A stretch of DNA of 64,000 nucleotides. Origin: Tenacibaculum pacificus (GTDB lineage: Bacteria > Bacteroidota > Bacteroidia > Flavobacteriales > Flavobacteriaceae). Location of the stretch: positions 1,563,001 through 1,627,000 of the forward strand of contig NZ_CP115917.1 of the NCBI RefSeq assembly GCF_027941775.1. The letters are read 5' to 3'. A program made the position numbers and the translations under genes. Below, piece by piece: positions 1 to 8,461 of this stretch; the first letter of the stretch is position 1; every line of letters begins with the position of its first letter. Below the pieces are notes generated by a model, which was not told the DNA's origin, searched no databases, and saw nothing but the letters and a program-made list of their open reading frames with translations.

Positions 1-47
1 TTTAGTAGGTATTTTAAAATATCTACTTCTGTTTCATCAAAAAACAT
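1..47 (-). CDS. N-terminal fragment of an unidentified gene (runs off the left edge)
   Basis: On the minus strand an ATG at 47 opens a frame of 15 codons (MFFDETEVDILKYLL) that continues past the window edge. An AAAGGAAAT stretch lies just upstream of the ATG and looks like a ribosome-binding site. The gene would be divergent from the TonB receptor. The fragment is too short to assign a family. Confidence 0.45.
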   Translation of the reverse strand, partial: MFFDETEVDILKYLL

Positions 48-240
48 AGGTATTTCCTTTACTTAAACACTTTCAACTTTTTTCATAATTTTTATTTACG
101 TATATCCGTTTTACTTTTTTTTAAAATTTTTCTAAAAAAAATGTTAAAATAACGAGTATAAAATTTTACTAACATCCTTATTAATATATAACCAATGATT
201 TTAATATAAATCAAAGCTATTATTAATCAAATATAATTTT

Positions 241-3069
241 ATGAAAAAAATTACACTTTTATTATTCGCTATATTATTTAGTGGTATTATGTGGTCTCAA
301 TCTAAAATATCAGGAACAATTGTAGACACCAGCAATCAACCACTACCAGGAGCTAATATTATAGAACAAGGAACTGCAAATGGAACAAACTCTGATTTTA
401 ATGGGAAATTTAATTTAACTATAAAAAAAGGAGCAGCACTAACTATTAGTTTTTCAGGATTTGAAACACAAAAAATAGCAACAAACGGAAAAACAAAATT
501 TAATATTATATTAAAAGAAGGGTTAGAATTAGATGAAGTAGTTATTACAGGATCTAGAACTCCTGCCAGATCTAATACAAAAAGTGCTTTACCTATAGAC
601 GTAGTATCTTCAAAAGATTTACAATCTACAGGACAAGCTACTTTTGATAAAGCATTACAATACAAAATACCATCTTTTAACACCGTACAAACTCCTGTTA
701 ACGATGCTACTTCGTTATTAGATCCGTATGAAATTAGAAATATGGGACCTAGTAGAACGTTAGTATTAATTAACGGTAAACGTAAAAACTTAAGTTCATT
801 ATTATATACACAAACTTCTCCAGGACGTGGTGAAACAGGTTCTGATATTTCTGGAATACCTACAGATGCAATTAAATCTGTAGAAGTATTAAGAGATGGA
901 GCTTCTGCTCAATATGGTTCTGATGCTATTGCTGGAGTTATTAATATCATTTTAAAAGACAGTCCTAAATCTGGTTCTGCCACTTTAAGATCTGGTATTA
1001 CTGCTGAAGGAGATGGTGAAATGTTAGGTGTAAGTGTTAATAATGGTTCTACCATAAACGATGGTAAAGGTTTTATTAATTATACAATAGACTTTTCAAA
1101 AACAGCTTTATCAAATAGACCTGGTACAGTAAATGCTGAAGGTGAAGCTGATGATAATACTGGTTTTGGGGCAGATTTAGCAGTTGTTAAAGAATTTTTA
1201 TCTAGAAATCCAGATGCTAATAATATTAATGGATCTCCTAAAACAGCAGCTTCAAAGTTTAATATAAATTTTGGTTTAGATTTAACTGATGACACTCAGC
1301 TTTATGGTAATGCTGCATATGTATTTAAAAAAGTACATTCTTTTGCTAATTATAGAACTCCATATTGGAGAACTGTAGAAAGTATGCCATACTTAGCTAG
1401 TTTTTTCCCTGGAAGCCACCCTACTAATGCTGGTGGATATGACGGATATGTTCCAACATTTGAAGGTGATTTAAACGATTATAATGGTACTATTGGTATA
1501 AAAACTAAAGTTAACGATTGGAATGTTGACATCAGTTTTACTACTGGGGGAAACAGCCAAACATATAAAGTTAACAATTCTCATAACAGAAATGATATCG
1601 CTTCTGATCCTATTTGGACAGATGCTAACGGAAACCATACTGTTGATGATGGTGAAATAAGCTTCACATCTCTTTACAGAGAAAATAGTCCTAGATCATT
1701 TGACCCAGGAGGAACTAGTTTTTCTCATAATGTGGGTAACATTGATATTAGTAGAATTTTATCTGAAAAAGTTAGTATTGGTTTTGGAGCAGAATTCAGA
1801 AATGAATTATTCGAAGTTATTGAAGGTACAAAAGCATCTTACGCTGGTGGTGGAGCAGATTCTTTTGCTGGAAATCAACCAGAAAATTCTGGTAGCTGGA
1901 GTCGTTATAATCTTGGTGGTTATTTTAGTTTAGATTATGATATTACTAAAGATTTTTTAATAAGTGGAACTGTTAGAGCAGAAAACTATTCTGATTTTGG
2001 TAGTACTTTTGTTTATAAATTAAGTTCTCGTTTGAATTTAAACGACAATTTAACAGCTAGAGGTTCTTTATCTTCAGGATTCAGAGCTCCTACTTTACAT
2101 CAAATTTACACACAAAAAGCTCAATATAGTTTTAGTGGTGGTGGTATTGTTGTTGGTGGTTTAGTGAATAATGTTTCTCCTGAAGCACATGCATTAGGTA
2201 TAGATAAATTAGATGCTGAAACATCTAGAAATATAACTGTAGGTTTAGGTGGTAAATTAGATAATGGTATCACTTTTACTGTAGATTATTACAATATTGC
2301 TGTAAAAGATAGAATTATTTTAAGTACTGAAATTACAGGAACTGCTTTTGATGGTGACGGTAATAACATTGGTACTACAGCTTTAGATGATGTTTTAAGA
2401 GATGGAGGTATAAAAGATCTTAGTTTCTTTGCAAATGCTATTGATACAAGAACTTCAGGTTTAGATATTGTTGTTAGTAAAAAGAACATCAAATTAGGTG
2501 CAGGAAAATTAGGTTTAAACTTATCAGGAAACTATACTATTGAAAACAAGCGTACAGGAAGTGTAAACAATCCTTCTTTAATTGAAAACGCAGGTCAATC
2601 TGTAGTTAATGCGACTCAAGAAGCTTTATTTTTCACATCACGTCCTGAAACAAAATGGATTTTAGGTGCTAATTATGATATCGGTAAATTTGGGTTATCT
2701 TTAAACAACACTTATTTTGGTAAAACTAAATTTCAGCAAGGAGATTTAAATCCTAATATAAGTACTGAATTTACGCCAAAAGTTGTTACAGATTTAGGAA
2801 TAAACTTTAGCGCAACCGATAAAATCACTATTGCTTTAAATGTAAATAATATATTAAATGTATTACCTGAATGGAGCTTTAAAGCAAACAATGCTGCTGG
2901 ACAAGCAATTATGGATGATACAACAATTACTGCTTCTGGATTAACACAAATTCAAAATGAATCTAATGCTATAACTTTTAACCAACGTTATTCTCAAATG
3001 ACGTATGACGGTTATCATTTTAGCCAATTAGGAACAATGTTTAATTTATCTGTAAATTACCAGTTTTAA
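241..3069 (+). CDS. TonB-dependent outer-membrane receptor with N-terminal CarboxypepD_reg-like domain
   Basis: A 942-residue outer-membrane active transporter. Seen: a signal peptide (residues 1 to about 20, ending WSQ), a carboxypeptidase-regulatory-like beta-sandwich (about 22-100), a TonB-box-like segment LDEVVITGSRT (about 98-108), a plug domain whose end carries the typical DGASAQYGSDAIAGVINII block (about 217-236), and a long beta-barrel ending in aromatic Phe. The family imports ligands too large or scarce for porins, using TonB-ExbBD energy. No SusD-like lipoprotein or polysaccharide-degrading gene lies beside it, so a SusC role is not supported and the substrate is unknown. The ATG is preceded by an AT-rich leader without a clear Shine-Dalgarno site, and a strong terminator follows the stop codon. 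Confidence 0.93.
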   Translation: MKKITLLLFAILFSGIMWSQSKISGTIVDTSNQPLPGANIIEQGTANGTNSDFNGKFNLTIKKGAALTISFSGFETQKIATNGKTKFNIILKEGLELDEVVITGSRTPARSNTKSALPIDVVSSKDLQSTGQATFDKALQYKIPSFNTVQTPVNDATSLLDPYEIRNMGPSRTLVLINGKRKNLSSLLYTQTSPGRGETGSDISGIPTDAIKSVEVLRDGASAQYGSDAIAGVINIILKDSPKSGSATLRSGITAEGDGEMLGVSVNNGSTINDGKGFINYTIDFSKTALSNRPGTVNAEGEADDNTGFGADLAVVKEFLSRNPDANNINGSPKTAASKFNINFGLDLTDDTQLYGNAAYVFKKVHSFANYRTPYWRTVESMPYLASFFPGSHPTNAGGYDGYVPTFEGDLNDYNGTIGIKTKVNDWNVDISFTTGGNSQTYKVNNSHNRNDIASDPIWTDANGNHTVDDGEISFTSLYRENSPRSFDPGGTSFSHNVGNIDISRILSEKVSIGFGAEFRNELFEVIEGTKASYAGGGADSFAGNQPENSGSWSRYNLGGYFSLDYDITKDFLISGTVRAENYSDFGSTFVYKLSSRLNLNDNLTARGSLSSGFRAPTLHQIYTQKAQYSFSGGGIVVGGLVNNVSPEAHALGIDKLDAETSRNITVGLGGKLDNGITFTVDYYNIAVKDRIILSTEITGTAFDGDGNNIGTTALDDVLRDGGIKDLSFFANAIDTRTSGLDIVVSKKNIKLGAGKLGLNLSGNYTIENKRTGSVNNPSLIENAGQSVVNATQEALFFTSRPETKWILGANYDIGKFGLSLNNTYFGKTKFQQGDLNPNISTEFTPKVVTDLGINFSATDKITIALNVNNILNVLPEWSFKANNAAGQAIMDDTTITASGLTQIQNESNAITFNQRYSQMTYDGYHFSQLGTMFNLSVNYQF

Positions 3070-3117
3070 ATAATTAGCGTAAACCATTAACTCTCATTAA
3101 TTGTTTGTTTTTTTGAT

Positions 3118-3158
3118 AGAAAGCCGAAATCAGTACGATTTTGGCTTTCTTATTTTTT
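3118..3158 (+). terminator. Intrinsic terminator of the TonB receptor gene
   Basis: Near-perfect 14-bp stem (AGAAAGCCGAAATC / GATTTTGGCTTTCT) with loop AGTAC, followed by a T-rich tract, 48 bases after the stop codon. Confidence 0.85.
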
Positions 3159-3170
3159 AAAAGATAATTA

Positions 3171-3263
3171 GAAGCTACTTCCCGCTTTACGCACTCGCTT
3201 TTTTTATTTTTTCGAAAAGAAAAATAAAAAAGAGCTCAAACAATTGCTTCAATCGGGGCTAGG
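3171..3263 (-). repeat. Structured intergenic repeat, copy 1 of 4
   Basis: Reading on the minus strand it starts CCTAGCCCCGATTGAAGC, has a T-rich/A-rich inner hairpin (CTTTTTTATTTTT paired with AAAAAATAAAAAAAG), and closes with GCGTAAAGCGGGAA. The outer CCCG and CGGG can pair. Copies 2 to 4 are at 12907, 25674 and 50631. It lies downstream of the ferredoxin gene in the same orientation. Possibly the Flavo-1 RNA motif of Flavobacteria (from memory, not searched). Confidence 0.7.
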
Positions 3264-3343
3264 AATTTGTGCTGTTTTTATAATAATAATTTTATAAATA
3301 ATTATTCTACAATACTAAAATAATTACAGGCTACTTATTTATT

Positions 3344-3527
3344 AGAGCTTGTTTAAATTTCATTAAAAAACCTTTTATAGCTAAAAAATCGAATCCGTCA
3401 AAGGGATTTTATTTCAGTTTCGAATCCTGATTTTCCGTAGTTCTTAGTTTTATACGATGCTGAAATAAATTCAGCATGACATTTCTATCTAAAAAAATAC
3501 TTTTTTTTAAAAATTTAAACAGGTTCT
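3344..3527. mobile_element. MITE-like element with terminal inverted repeats
   Basis: Left end GAGCTTGTTTAAATTT (3345-3360) and right end AAATTTAAACAGGTTC (3511-3526) are inverted repeats with 15 of 16 bases matching. Each is flanked by TTA (3342-3344 and 3527-3529), which looks like a 3-bp target duplication. The interior has no ORF but carries a hairpin, ATGCTGAA-ATAAA-TTCAGCAT. The GAG ends and TNA-type duplication resemble IS5-group (IS1031-like) insertions; this assignment is inference. Confidence 0.6.
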
Positions 3528-3530
3528 TAA

Positions 3531-3562
3531 ACAAAAAAAATCCCGAGTAAAAACTCAGGATT
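3531..3562 (-). terminator. Intrinsic terminator of the ferredoxin gene
   Basis: On the minus strand: AATCCTGAGT, loop TTTT, ACTCGGGATT, then a run of T. It starts 23 bases after the ferredoxin stop codon. Confidence 0.85.
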
Positions 3563-3584
3563 TTATATATATCGTTAAAATATA

Positions 3585-3935
3585 TTATTCGTTATGCATA
3601 AAGCGTTGTTTTGCTAACAACTCTTCTTCAGTTTCTACATTGTCATCATCAGGAACACAACAATCTACAGGACATACTGCTGCACATTGAGGTTCTTCAC
3701 GGAAACCTTTACATTCGGTACATTTATCAGCAACGATAAAATATATTTCATCAGAAATTGGCTCTTGATCCTCTTCTGCATTTGCTTTTGTTCCGTTTGG
3801 TAAAACTAAATCTCCCTTCAAATCAGTACCTTCTGAATATTTCCAATCATCTGCACCTTCATAAATTGCTGTGTTAGGACATTCTGGTTCACAAGCCCCA
3901 CAATTTATACACTCATCTGTTATAATAATTGCCAT
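3585..3935 (-). CDS. Ferredoxin with two [4Fe-4S] clusters
   Basis: A 116-residue electron carrier. Cluster motif 1 is [12 protein letters not shown] at residues 9-20. Motif 2 is CTEC, an insertion, then CAAVCPVDC near residues 74-95. An acidic linker separates the two cluster regions, and the acidic C-terminal tail is typical of the Bacteroidota form. A close paralog of 115 residues sits in the sulfate assimilation operon at 61225-61572. This copy is transcribed divergently from an acyl-CoA reductase gene, which may hint at a role as its electron partner, but that is only positional. The redox partner is unknown. Confidence 0.93.
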   Translation of the reverse strand: MAIIITDECINCGACEPECPNTAIYEGADDWKYSEGTDLKGDLVLPNGTKANAEEDQEPISDEIYFIVADKCTECKGFREEPQCAAVCPVDCCVPDDDNVETEEELLAKQRFMHNE

Positions 3936-3956
3936 AATTAATCTGTTTCAGTTTTG

Positions 3957-3964
3957 TAACTTTG
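3957..3964 (+). promoter_or_regulatory. -7 box (TAACTTTG) for the acyl-CoA reductase operon
   Basis: Exact match to the Bacteroidota TAnnTTTG -7 consensus, 41 bases before the ATG at 4006. No good TTG is found at the expected distance upstream, so this is a half-supported promoter. Confidence 0.45.
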
Positions 3965-3969
3965 CATTG

Positions 3970-4000
3970 CAAAAATAGTTCCAAATTAATTTAGAAACAA
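3970..4000 (-). promoter_or_regulatory. Bacteroidota-type promoter of the ferredoxin gene
   Basis: On the minus strand TTG (3998-4000), a 20-base spacer and TATTTTTG (3970-3977) fit TTG-N19/20-TAnnTTTG. Transcription would begin near 3963, about 27 bases before the ferredoxin ATG. It overlaps the promoter region of the divergent gene. Confidence 0.6.
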
Positions 4001-4005
4001 TATAA

Positions 4006-5067
4006 ATGGGTGTAATACAAAACAGAATCAATGCTTTTATAAAGTTAGGAGTTTTTTTAGAGCAATTTTCTCAAAAGAAAATTGAAAAGAAGGAAAACAT
4101 TGCGCATAACGATTTGTTTTTTGATGGTTTTAAGCATCAATTAAAAATAGCTGGCGAAAACAATAAATGGTTTACCAATGAAAACTTATTGTTTGCCATT
4201 GAAAGCTGGACAAAAGCCTTATCCGAAGAAAATATTCAAAAATGGATTGCCAACGAAAACTTAGGAACAAATACATCTAAACAAGTTGCCGTTATTATGG
4301 CAGGAAATATTCCATTAGTTGGGTTTCATGATTTTTTATCTGTTTTAATTTCTGGACACAGTGCATTAGTAAAGCAATCATCAAACGATAAAAATTTATT
4401 GCCTTTTTTAGGTAAATATTTAGAATATGTTGAACCTGAATTAAAAGGAAAAATAACCTTTACCGAAGAAAAATTAAGCGGTTTTGATGCAGTTATCGCA
4501 ACTGGAAGTAATAATACGGCGCGTTATTTTGAATATTATTTTAAAAACAAACCTAGTATTATTCGAAAAAGCAGAAATTCTGTCGCTGTTTTAACAGGAG
4601 AAGAAACTAAAGAAGATTTTGAAAATTTAAGTGATGATGTATTTCGTTATTTTGGATTAGGATGTCGTTCTGTTTCTAAATTATTTGTTCCTAGAAATTA
4701 TGATTTCGAATCGTTTTTTAAAGGAATGTATAATAAACATGAAATAATTAACAACGCCAAATACGCTAATAATTACGATTATAACAAAACAGTATATTTA
4801 ATGAGCGAGTTCGATATTTTAGAAAATGGCTTTTTAATGATTAAAGAAGACGAAAGCTACACCTCGCCTATCGCTTCTATTTTTTATGAATATTACGATA
4901 CTACCGAAGATTTAAAAATAAAACTTTCCGAAGAAAAAGAAAAAATACAATGTATTGTTGCCCGTAATTTTATTGAAAATGAAATTGCTTTCGGTCAAAC
5001 ACAGCATCCTGAATTATGGGATTATGCCGATGGCGTAAATACTTTAACTTTTTTATCAGAAATTTAA
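4006..5067 (+). CDS. Acyl-CoA reductase (LuxC-type)
   Basis: 353 residues related to the LuxC/aldehyde-dehydrogenase-like acyl-CoA reductases. Visible family features are the VAVIMAGNIPLVGFHDFLSV nucleotide-fold segment (about residues 93-112), the GSNNTARYFEYYF stretch (about 167-179) and GLGCRSVSKLFVP (about 217-229), which holds the likely nucleophile Cys. The family reduces acyl-CoA or acyl-ACP to aldehyde with NADPH. In Flavobacteria this gene commonly stands next to serC, as here (54 bases upstream of serC). There are no lux genes, so bioluminescence is not implied, and the substrate is unknown. Confidence 0.85.
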   Translation: MGVIQNRINAFIKLGVFLEQFSQKKIEKKENIAHNDLFFDGFKHQLKIAGENNKWFTNENLLFAIESWTKALSEENIQKWIANENLGTNTSKQVAVIMAGNIPLVGFHDFLSVLISGHSALVKQSSNDKNLLPFLGKYLEYVEPELKGKITFTEEKLSGFDAVIATGSNNTARYFEYYFKNKPSIIRKSRNSVAVLTGEETKEDFENLSDDVFRYFGLGCRSVSKLFVPRNYDFESFFKGMYNKHEIINNAKYANNYDYNKTVYLMSEFDILENGFLMIKEDESYTSPIASIFYEYYDTTEDLKIKLSEEKEKIQCIVARNFIENEIAFGQTQHPELWDYADGVNTLTFLSEI

Positions 5068-5121
5068 AGATGAACTTCCTATAATTTTTGCACCTTTGTT
5101 ATCAATAAAACAACATCAGTA

Positions 5122-6186
5122 ATGAAAAAACATAACTTTAGCGCAGGTCCTTGTATTTTACCTGAAGAAGTTTTACAAAAAGCTTCAGAAGCAATTATCA
5201 ATTTTAATGATGATAATTTATCATTAATTGAAATTTCTCACAGAAGTAAACCTTTTGTTGATGTTATTGAAAACGCTCGTAGTTTAGCCTTAGAATTATT
5301 AGGTTTAGAAAACAAAGGTTACACTGCTTTATTTTTACAAGGTGGTGCAAGTAATCAATTTTTAATGACGGCTTATAATTTATTAAACAAAAAAGCAGCC
5401 TATTTAAATACTGGTACTTGGAGTTCTAAAGCCATTAAAGAAGCAAAATTATTTGGAGAATTAATTGAAGTTACTTCATCAAAAGATAAAGACTTTAATT
5501 ATATTCCTAAAAATTATACGATTCCTACCGATGTAGATTATTTTCACTGTACGAGTAATAATACTATTTACGGAACACAAATGAAAAATTTTCCTAAAAC
5601 GGAAGTTCCTTTAATATGTGATATGAGTTCTGATATTTTTTCACGTCAGTTAGATTTTTCAAAATTTGATTTAATTTATGCAGGCGCACAAAAAAATATG
5701 GGTCCTGCGGGAACAACTCTTGTAATTATAAAAGATGATATTTTAGGAAAAGTAGAACGCGTTATTCCTTCTATGTTAAGTTATCAAGCTTTTATCGATA
5801 AAGAAAGTATGTTTAACACGCCTCCTGTTTTTGCGGTTTACACCTCAATGTTAACCTTAGAATGGTTAAAAAACTTAGGCGGAATTCCTTTTATTGAAAA
5901 AGTAAACAAACAAAAATCAGCACTTTTATATGCTGAAATCGATAGAAATTCACTTTTTAAAGGAAGCGTTATAAAAGAAGATCGTAGCCATATGAATGCT
6001 ACTTTTAACATTACATCCGAAGCTTTAAAAAATAAATTTGATACACTTTGGAAACAAGCCGACATTAATGGTTTAGACGGTCATAGAAGTATTGGTGGAT
6101 ACCGTGCAAGCATGTACAACGCCTTACCTTTGTACAGTGTACAGGCTTTGGTTGATGTTATGCAAGAATTAGAAAGAATAAGTTAA
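5122..6186 (+). CDS. serC: Phosphoserine aminotransferase
   Basis: 354 residues, a class-V aminotransferase. It converts 3-phosphohydroxypyruvate to phosphoserine with glutamate, the second step of serine synthesis, and the homologous step of pyridoxal phosphate synthesis in some bacteria. Key parts are intact: NFSAGPCILP at the N-terminus, EISHRS, the GGASNQFLM phosphate-binding region, the PLP lysine in YAGAQKNMGPAG (about residue 189), and the C-terminal GHRSIGGYRASMYNALP. It probably forms an operon with the SerA-like gene 55 bases downstream. SerC looks functional while its partner SerA does not. Confidence 0.96.
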   Translation: MKKHNFSAGPCILPEEVLQKASEAIINFNDDNLSLIEISHRSKPFVDVIENARSLALELLGLENKGYTALFLQGGASNQFLMTAYNLLNKKAAYLNTGTWSSKAIKEAKLFGELIEVTSSKDKDFNYIPKNYTIPTDVDYFHCTSNNTIYGTQMKNFPKTEVPLICDMSSDIFSRQLDFSKFDLIYAGAQKNMGPAGTTLVIIKDDILGKVERVIPSMLSYQAFIDKESMFNTPPVFAVYTSMLTLEWLKNLGGIPFIEKVNKQKSALLYAEIDRNSLFKGSVIKEDRSHMNATFNITSEALKNKFDTLWKQADINGLDGHRSIGGYRASMYNALPLYSVQALVDVMQELERIS

Positions 6187-6241
6187 TTAGTTACGTACAA
6201 AATTATCAATTGAAATTACCAACTAAAAGAATACACTTTAA

Positions 6242-7198
6242 ATGAAAATATTAGTAAACGACGGAATCTTAGACGGTGGTAAAGCTACCCTAGAAAATGC
6301 AGGATTTGAAGTAATAACAACAAAAGTTGCTCAAGAACAATTAGACAATTTTATTAATGAAGAAGAAATTAATGTAATTGTTATCAAAAACAATACAGAA
6401 ATTCATTCTGAACTTATCGATAATTGTCCTACTTTAAAACTGATTGCAAATGCAAGTACAAGTAATGATAATATCGATGTTATTTATGCTGAAGAATGCG
6501 GTGTACAAGTAGTGAATGTTTCGGATGCTAGTGCAAATGCTGTTGCTGAATTGGTTTTTGCTCATCTATTAGGAATGGCTCGTTTTTTACATCAAGCCAA
6601 TAGAGAAATGCCTTTAGAAGGAGATACTAGTTTTAATAATTTAAAAAAACAGTTTTCAGCAGGTACAGAAGTACGTGGTAAAACCTTAGGTATTATAGGG
6701 ATGAATGTTGAAGGTCAGCAAGTAGCAAAAATTGCCTTAGGTTTAGGTATGAAAGTAATTGCTTATGATGTTGAATTTGGTAATTCTATCGAAATTCCTG
6801 TTGAATTTTATAATGGACAAGTTATCGATATTGAAATAGATTTTACAAACGTTGATGAACTATTAAAAGAATCAGATTTTATCAGTGTACATTTATCATC
6901 CGAAGAAAATCATGTAATTGGCGTTAAAGAATTTGAAAAAATGAAAGATGGCGTTGGTTTTATCAATGTTGCACAAAGCGGTTTAGTTGATGAAATTGCT
7001 CTAGTAAATGCCATAGAAAGCGGAAAAGTACAATATGCAGGTTTAGATACTTTTGAAAATCAGCCGACACCAGAAATTCAATTATTAATGAACCCTGAAT
7101 TATCTTTAAGTCCTAATATAGCTTCTTATACGATAGAATCACAACATAAAATAGGTACTGAATTGGCAAATAAAATTATTAATTCTTTACAAGTATAA
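6242..7198 (+). CDS. D-2-hydroxyacid dehydrogenase (SerA) homolog with degenerate active site, probable pseudoenzyme
   Basis: 318 residues, the size and scaffold of the short flavobacterial D-3-phosphoglycerate dehydrogenase, located right after serC. The scaffold is well kept (AVAELVFAHLLG, NREMPLEGD, VRGKTLGIIG). The functional positions are not. The nucleotide motif GxGxxG reads GMNVEG (153-158). The catalytic Arg of NxARG is Gln245 (NVAQSG), the catalytic Glu of FxxEP is Gln274 (FENQP), and the catalytic His of TPHIG is Asn292 (SPNIAS). The substrate loop normally VRSAT reads IKNNT, and GRGGVGMDNID reads ANASTSNDNID. The frame is open, so this is not simple decay. Function is unknown; dehydrogenase activity is unlikely. 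Confidence 0.85.
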   Translation: MKILVNDGILDGGKATLENAGFEVITTKVAQEQLDNFINEEEINVIVIKNNTEIHSELIDNCPTLKLIANASTSNDNIDVIYAEECGVQVVNVSDASANAVAELVFAHLLGMARFLHQANREMPLEGDTSFNNLKKQFSAGTEVRGKTLGIIGMNVEGQQVAKIALGLGMKVIAYDVEFGNSIEIPVEFYNGQVIDIEIDFTNVDELLKESDFISVHLSSEENHVIGVKEFEKMKDGVGFINVAQSGLVDEIALVNAIESGKVQYAGLDTFENQPTPEIQLLMNPELSLSPNIASYTIESQHKIGTELANKIINSLQV

Positions 7199-7210
7199 AT
7201 TAAGTTATTA

Positions 7211-8449
7211 ATGGCAATTGTACAACCGTTTAAAGCTGTTAGAGCTACCAGAGATAAAGTTACATTAGTTTCTTCTAAATCTTATGAAGTTTATAGTTCA
7301 GAAATGTTAAATGCTAAATTAGCCTTTAATCCATATACTTTTTTGCATGTTATTAATCCTGGTTATAAATATCAGAAACAAGATATTGCAGAAGAACAAC
7401 GTTTTAAATTGGTTCATAATCGTTATTTAGAATTTAAAGATGATGGAATTTTTAAAAAAGATTTAGTCGCTAGTTTCTATATTTATCAAAAAATAACAGA
7501 TACTAAATCTTTTTGTGGAATTATTAGCCGAACATCTGTAGATGATTATCATAATAATATCATTAAAAAACACGAAGGAACACTTCAAGAAAGAGAATTA
7601 TTATTTGAAAACTACCTAAAAAATACTGGTTTTAATATTGAACCCGTACTGCTTACCTATCCTGATAATAATGTTATTAATTCTATTATTAAAAAATATC
7701 AAACAAAAAGAGCAGAATATGAATTTTCAACAACAGATAAGGATAAACACCTATTGTGGGTTGTTGATAATGAAAATGATATACAAAAAATAACAAATGC
7801 TTTTTCAGAAATAAGTACCTTATATATTGCAGATGGACATCATCGTTCTACCTCTGCTTGTTTGTTAGCTAAAAACTTAGCTAAAGAAAACCCTGAGCAT
7901 ACAGGAAAAGAAAACTATAATTTCTTTATGAGCTACTTATTACCTGAAAGCCAATTAAGTATTTATGAATTTAATCGATTTATAAAAGATTTAAACGGCT
8001 TAACTCCTGAAGAATTTTTAATCGAATTAGATACTTTTTTTAGAATTGAAAACAGAGGTCAGGAACTATACAGACCTAAAGAAAAGCATCAATTTAGCAT
8101 GTATTTAAATGGGCAATTTTATGCATTGCATTTACGAATATCTAGATATGAATTTACAGATGCATTAAGTAAATTAGATGCACAAATTCTATATTTAACC
8201 GTTTTAAAACCTATTTTGGGGATAAATAATATTAGAAATGCATCTAAAATTTTATATTCACAAGATAAATCAGATGGTTTAGAATTAAAAACAAAGGTTG
8301 ATAATGGAGGTTTTAAAGTTTCGTTTGGTATGTTACCAACATCTATTAACGAATTAAAAGAAATTGTAGATGCAGATATGCTAATGCCTCCAAAAACAAC
8401 TTATATAGAACCTAAATTAAGAAGTGCTTTAACTATTTACGAATTTTAA
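7211..8449 (+). CDS. DUF1015 family protein
   Basis: 412 residues of the DUF1015 family (proteins often linked to SerA in genomes). Seen: N-terminal IVQPFKAVRATRDKV, the LHVINPGY segment (about 45-52), and the central IADGHHRSTSACLLA motif (about 207-221), typical of the family. The gene starts 12 bases after the SerA-like gene and 12 bases before the yggS gene, so it belongs to the same operon. The biochemical role is not established; a link with serine metabolism is inferred from the neighbourhood only. Confidence 0.9.
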   Translation: MAIVQPFKAVRATRDKVTLVSSKSYEVYSSEMLNAKLAFNPYTFLHVINPGYKYQKQDIAEEQRFKLVHNRYLEFKDDGIFKKDLVASFYIYQKITDTKSFCGIISRTSVDDYHNNIIKKHEGTLQERELLFENYLKNTGFNIEPVLLTYPDNNVINSIIKKYQTKRAEYEFSTTDKDKHLLWVVDNENDIQKITNAFSEISTLYIADGHHRSTSACLLAKNLAKENPEHTGKENYNFFMSYLLPESQLSIYEFNRFIKDLNGLTPEEFLIELDTFFRIENRGQELYRPKEKHQFSMYLNGQFYALHLRISRYEFTDALSKLDAQILYLTVLKPILGINNIRNASKILYSQDKSDGLELKTKVDNGGFKVSFGMLPTSINELKEIVDADMLMPPKTTYIEPKLRSALTIYEF

Positions 8450-8461
8450 CACAAAGAAACA

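Larger units (their letters stand above)
3070..3584. other. 515-bp repeat-rich intergenic region
   Basis: Convergent gap between the TonB receptor and the ferredoxin gene. It holds, in order, the receptor terminator, a minus-oriented copy of the structured repeat (3171-3263), an AT-rich spacer, the MITE-like element (3344-3527) and the ferredoxin terminator. No coding frame of note was seen. Confidence 0.8.

Noticed and set aside
241..3069. Possible polysaccharide utilisation locus
   Set aside because: No SusD homolog, sulfatase or glycoside hydrolase lies within reach of the receptor.
4006..5067. LuxC similarity as a sign of bioluminescence
   Set aside because: No luxA, luxB, luxD or luxE nearby; acyl-CoA reductase next to serC is a usual flavobacterial arrangement.
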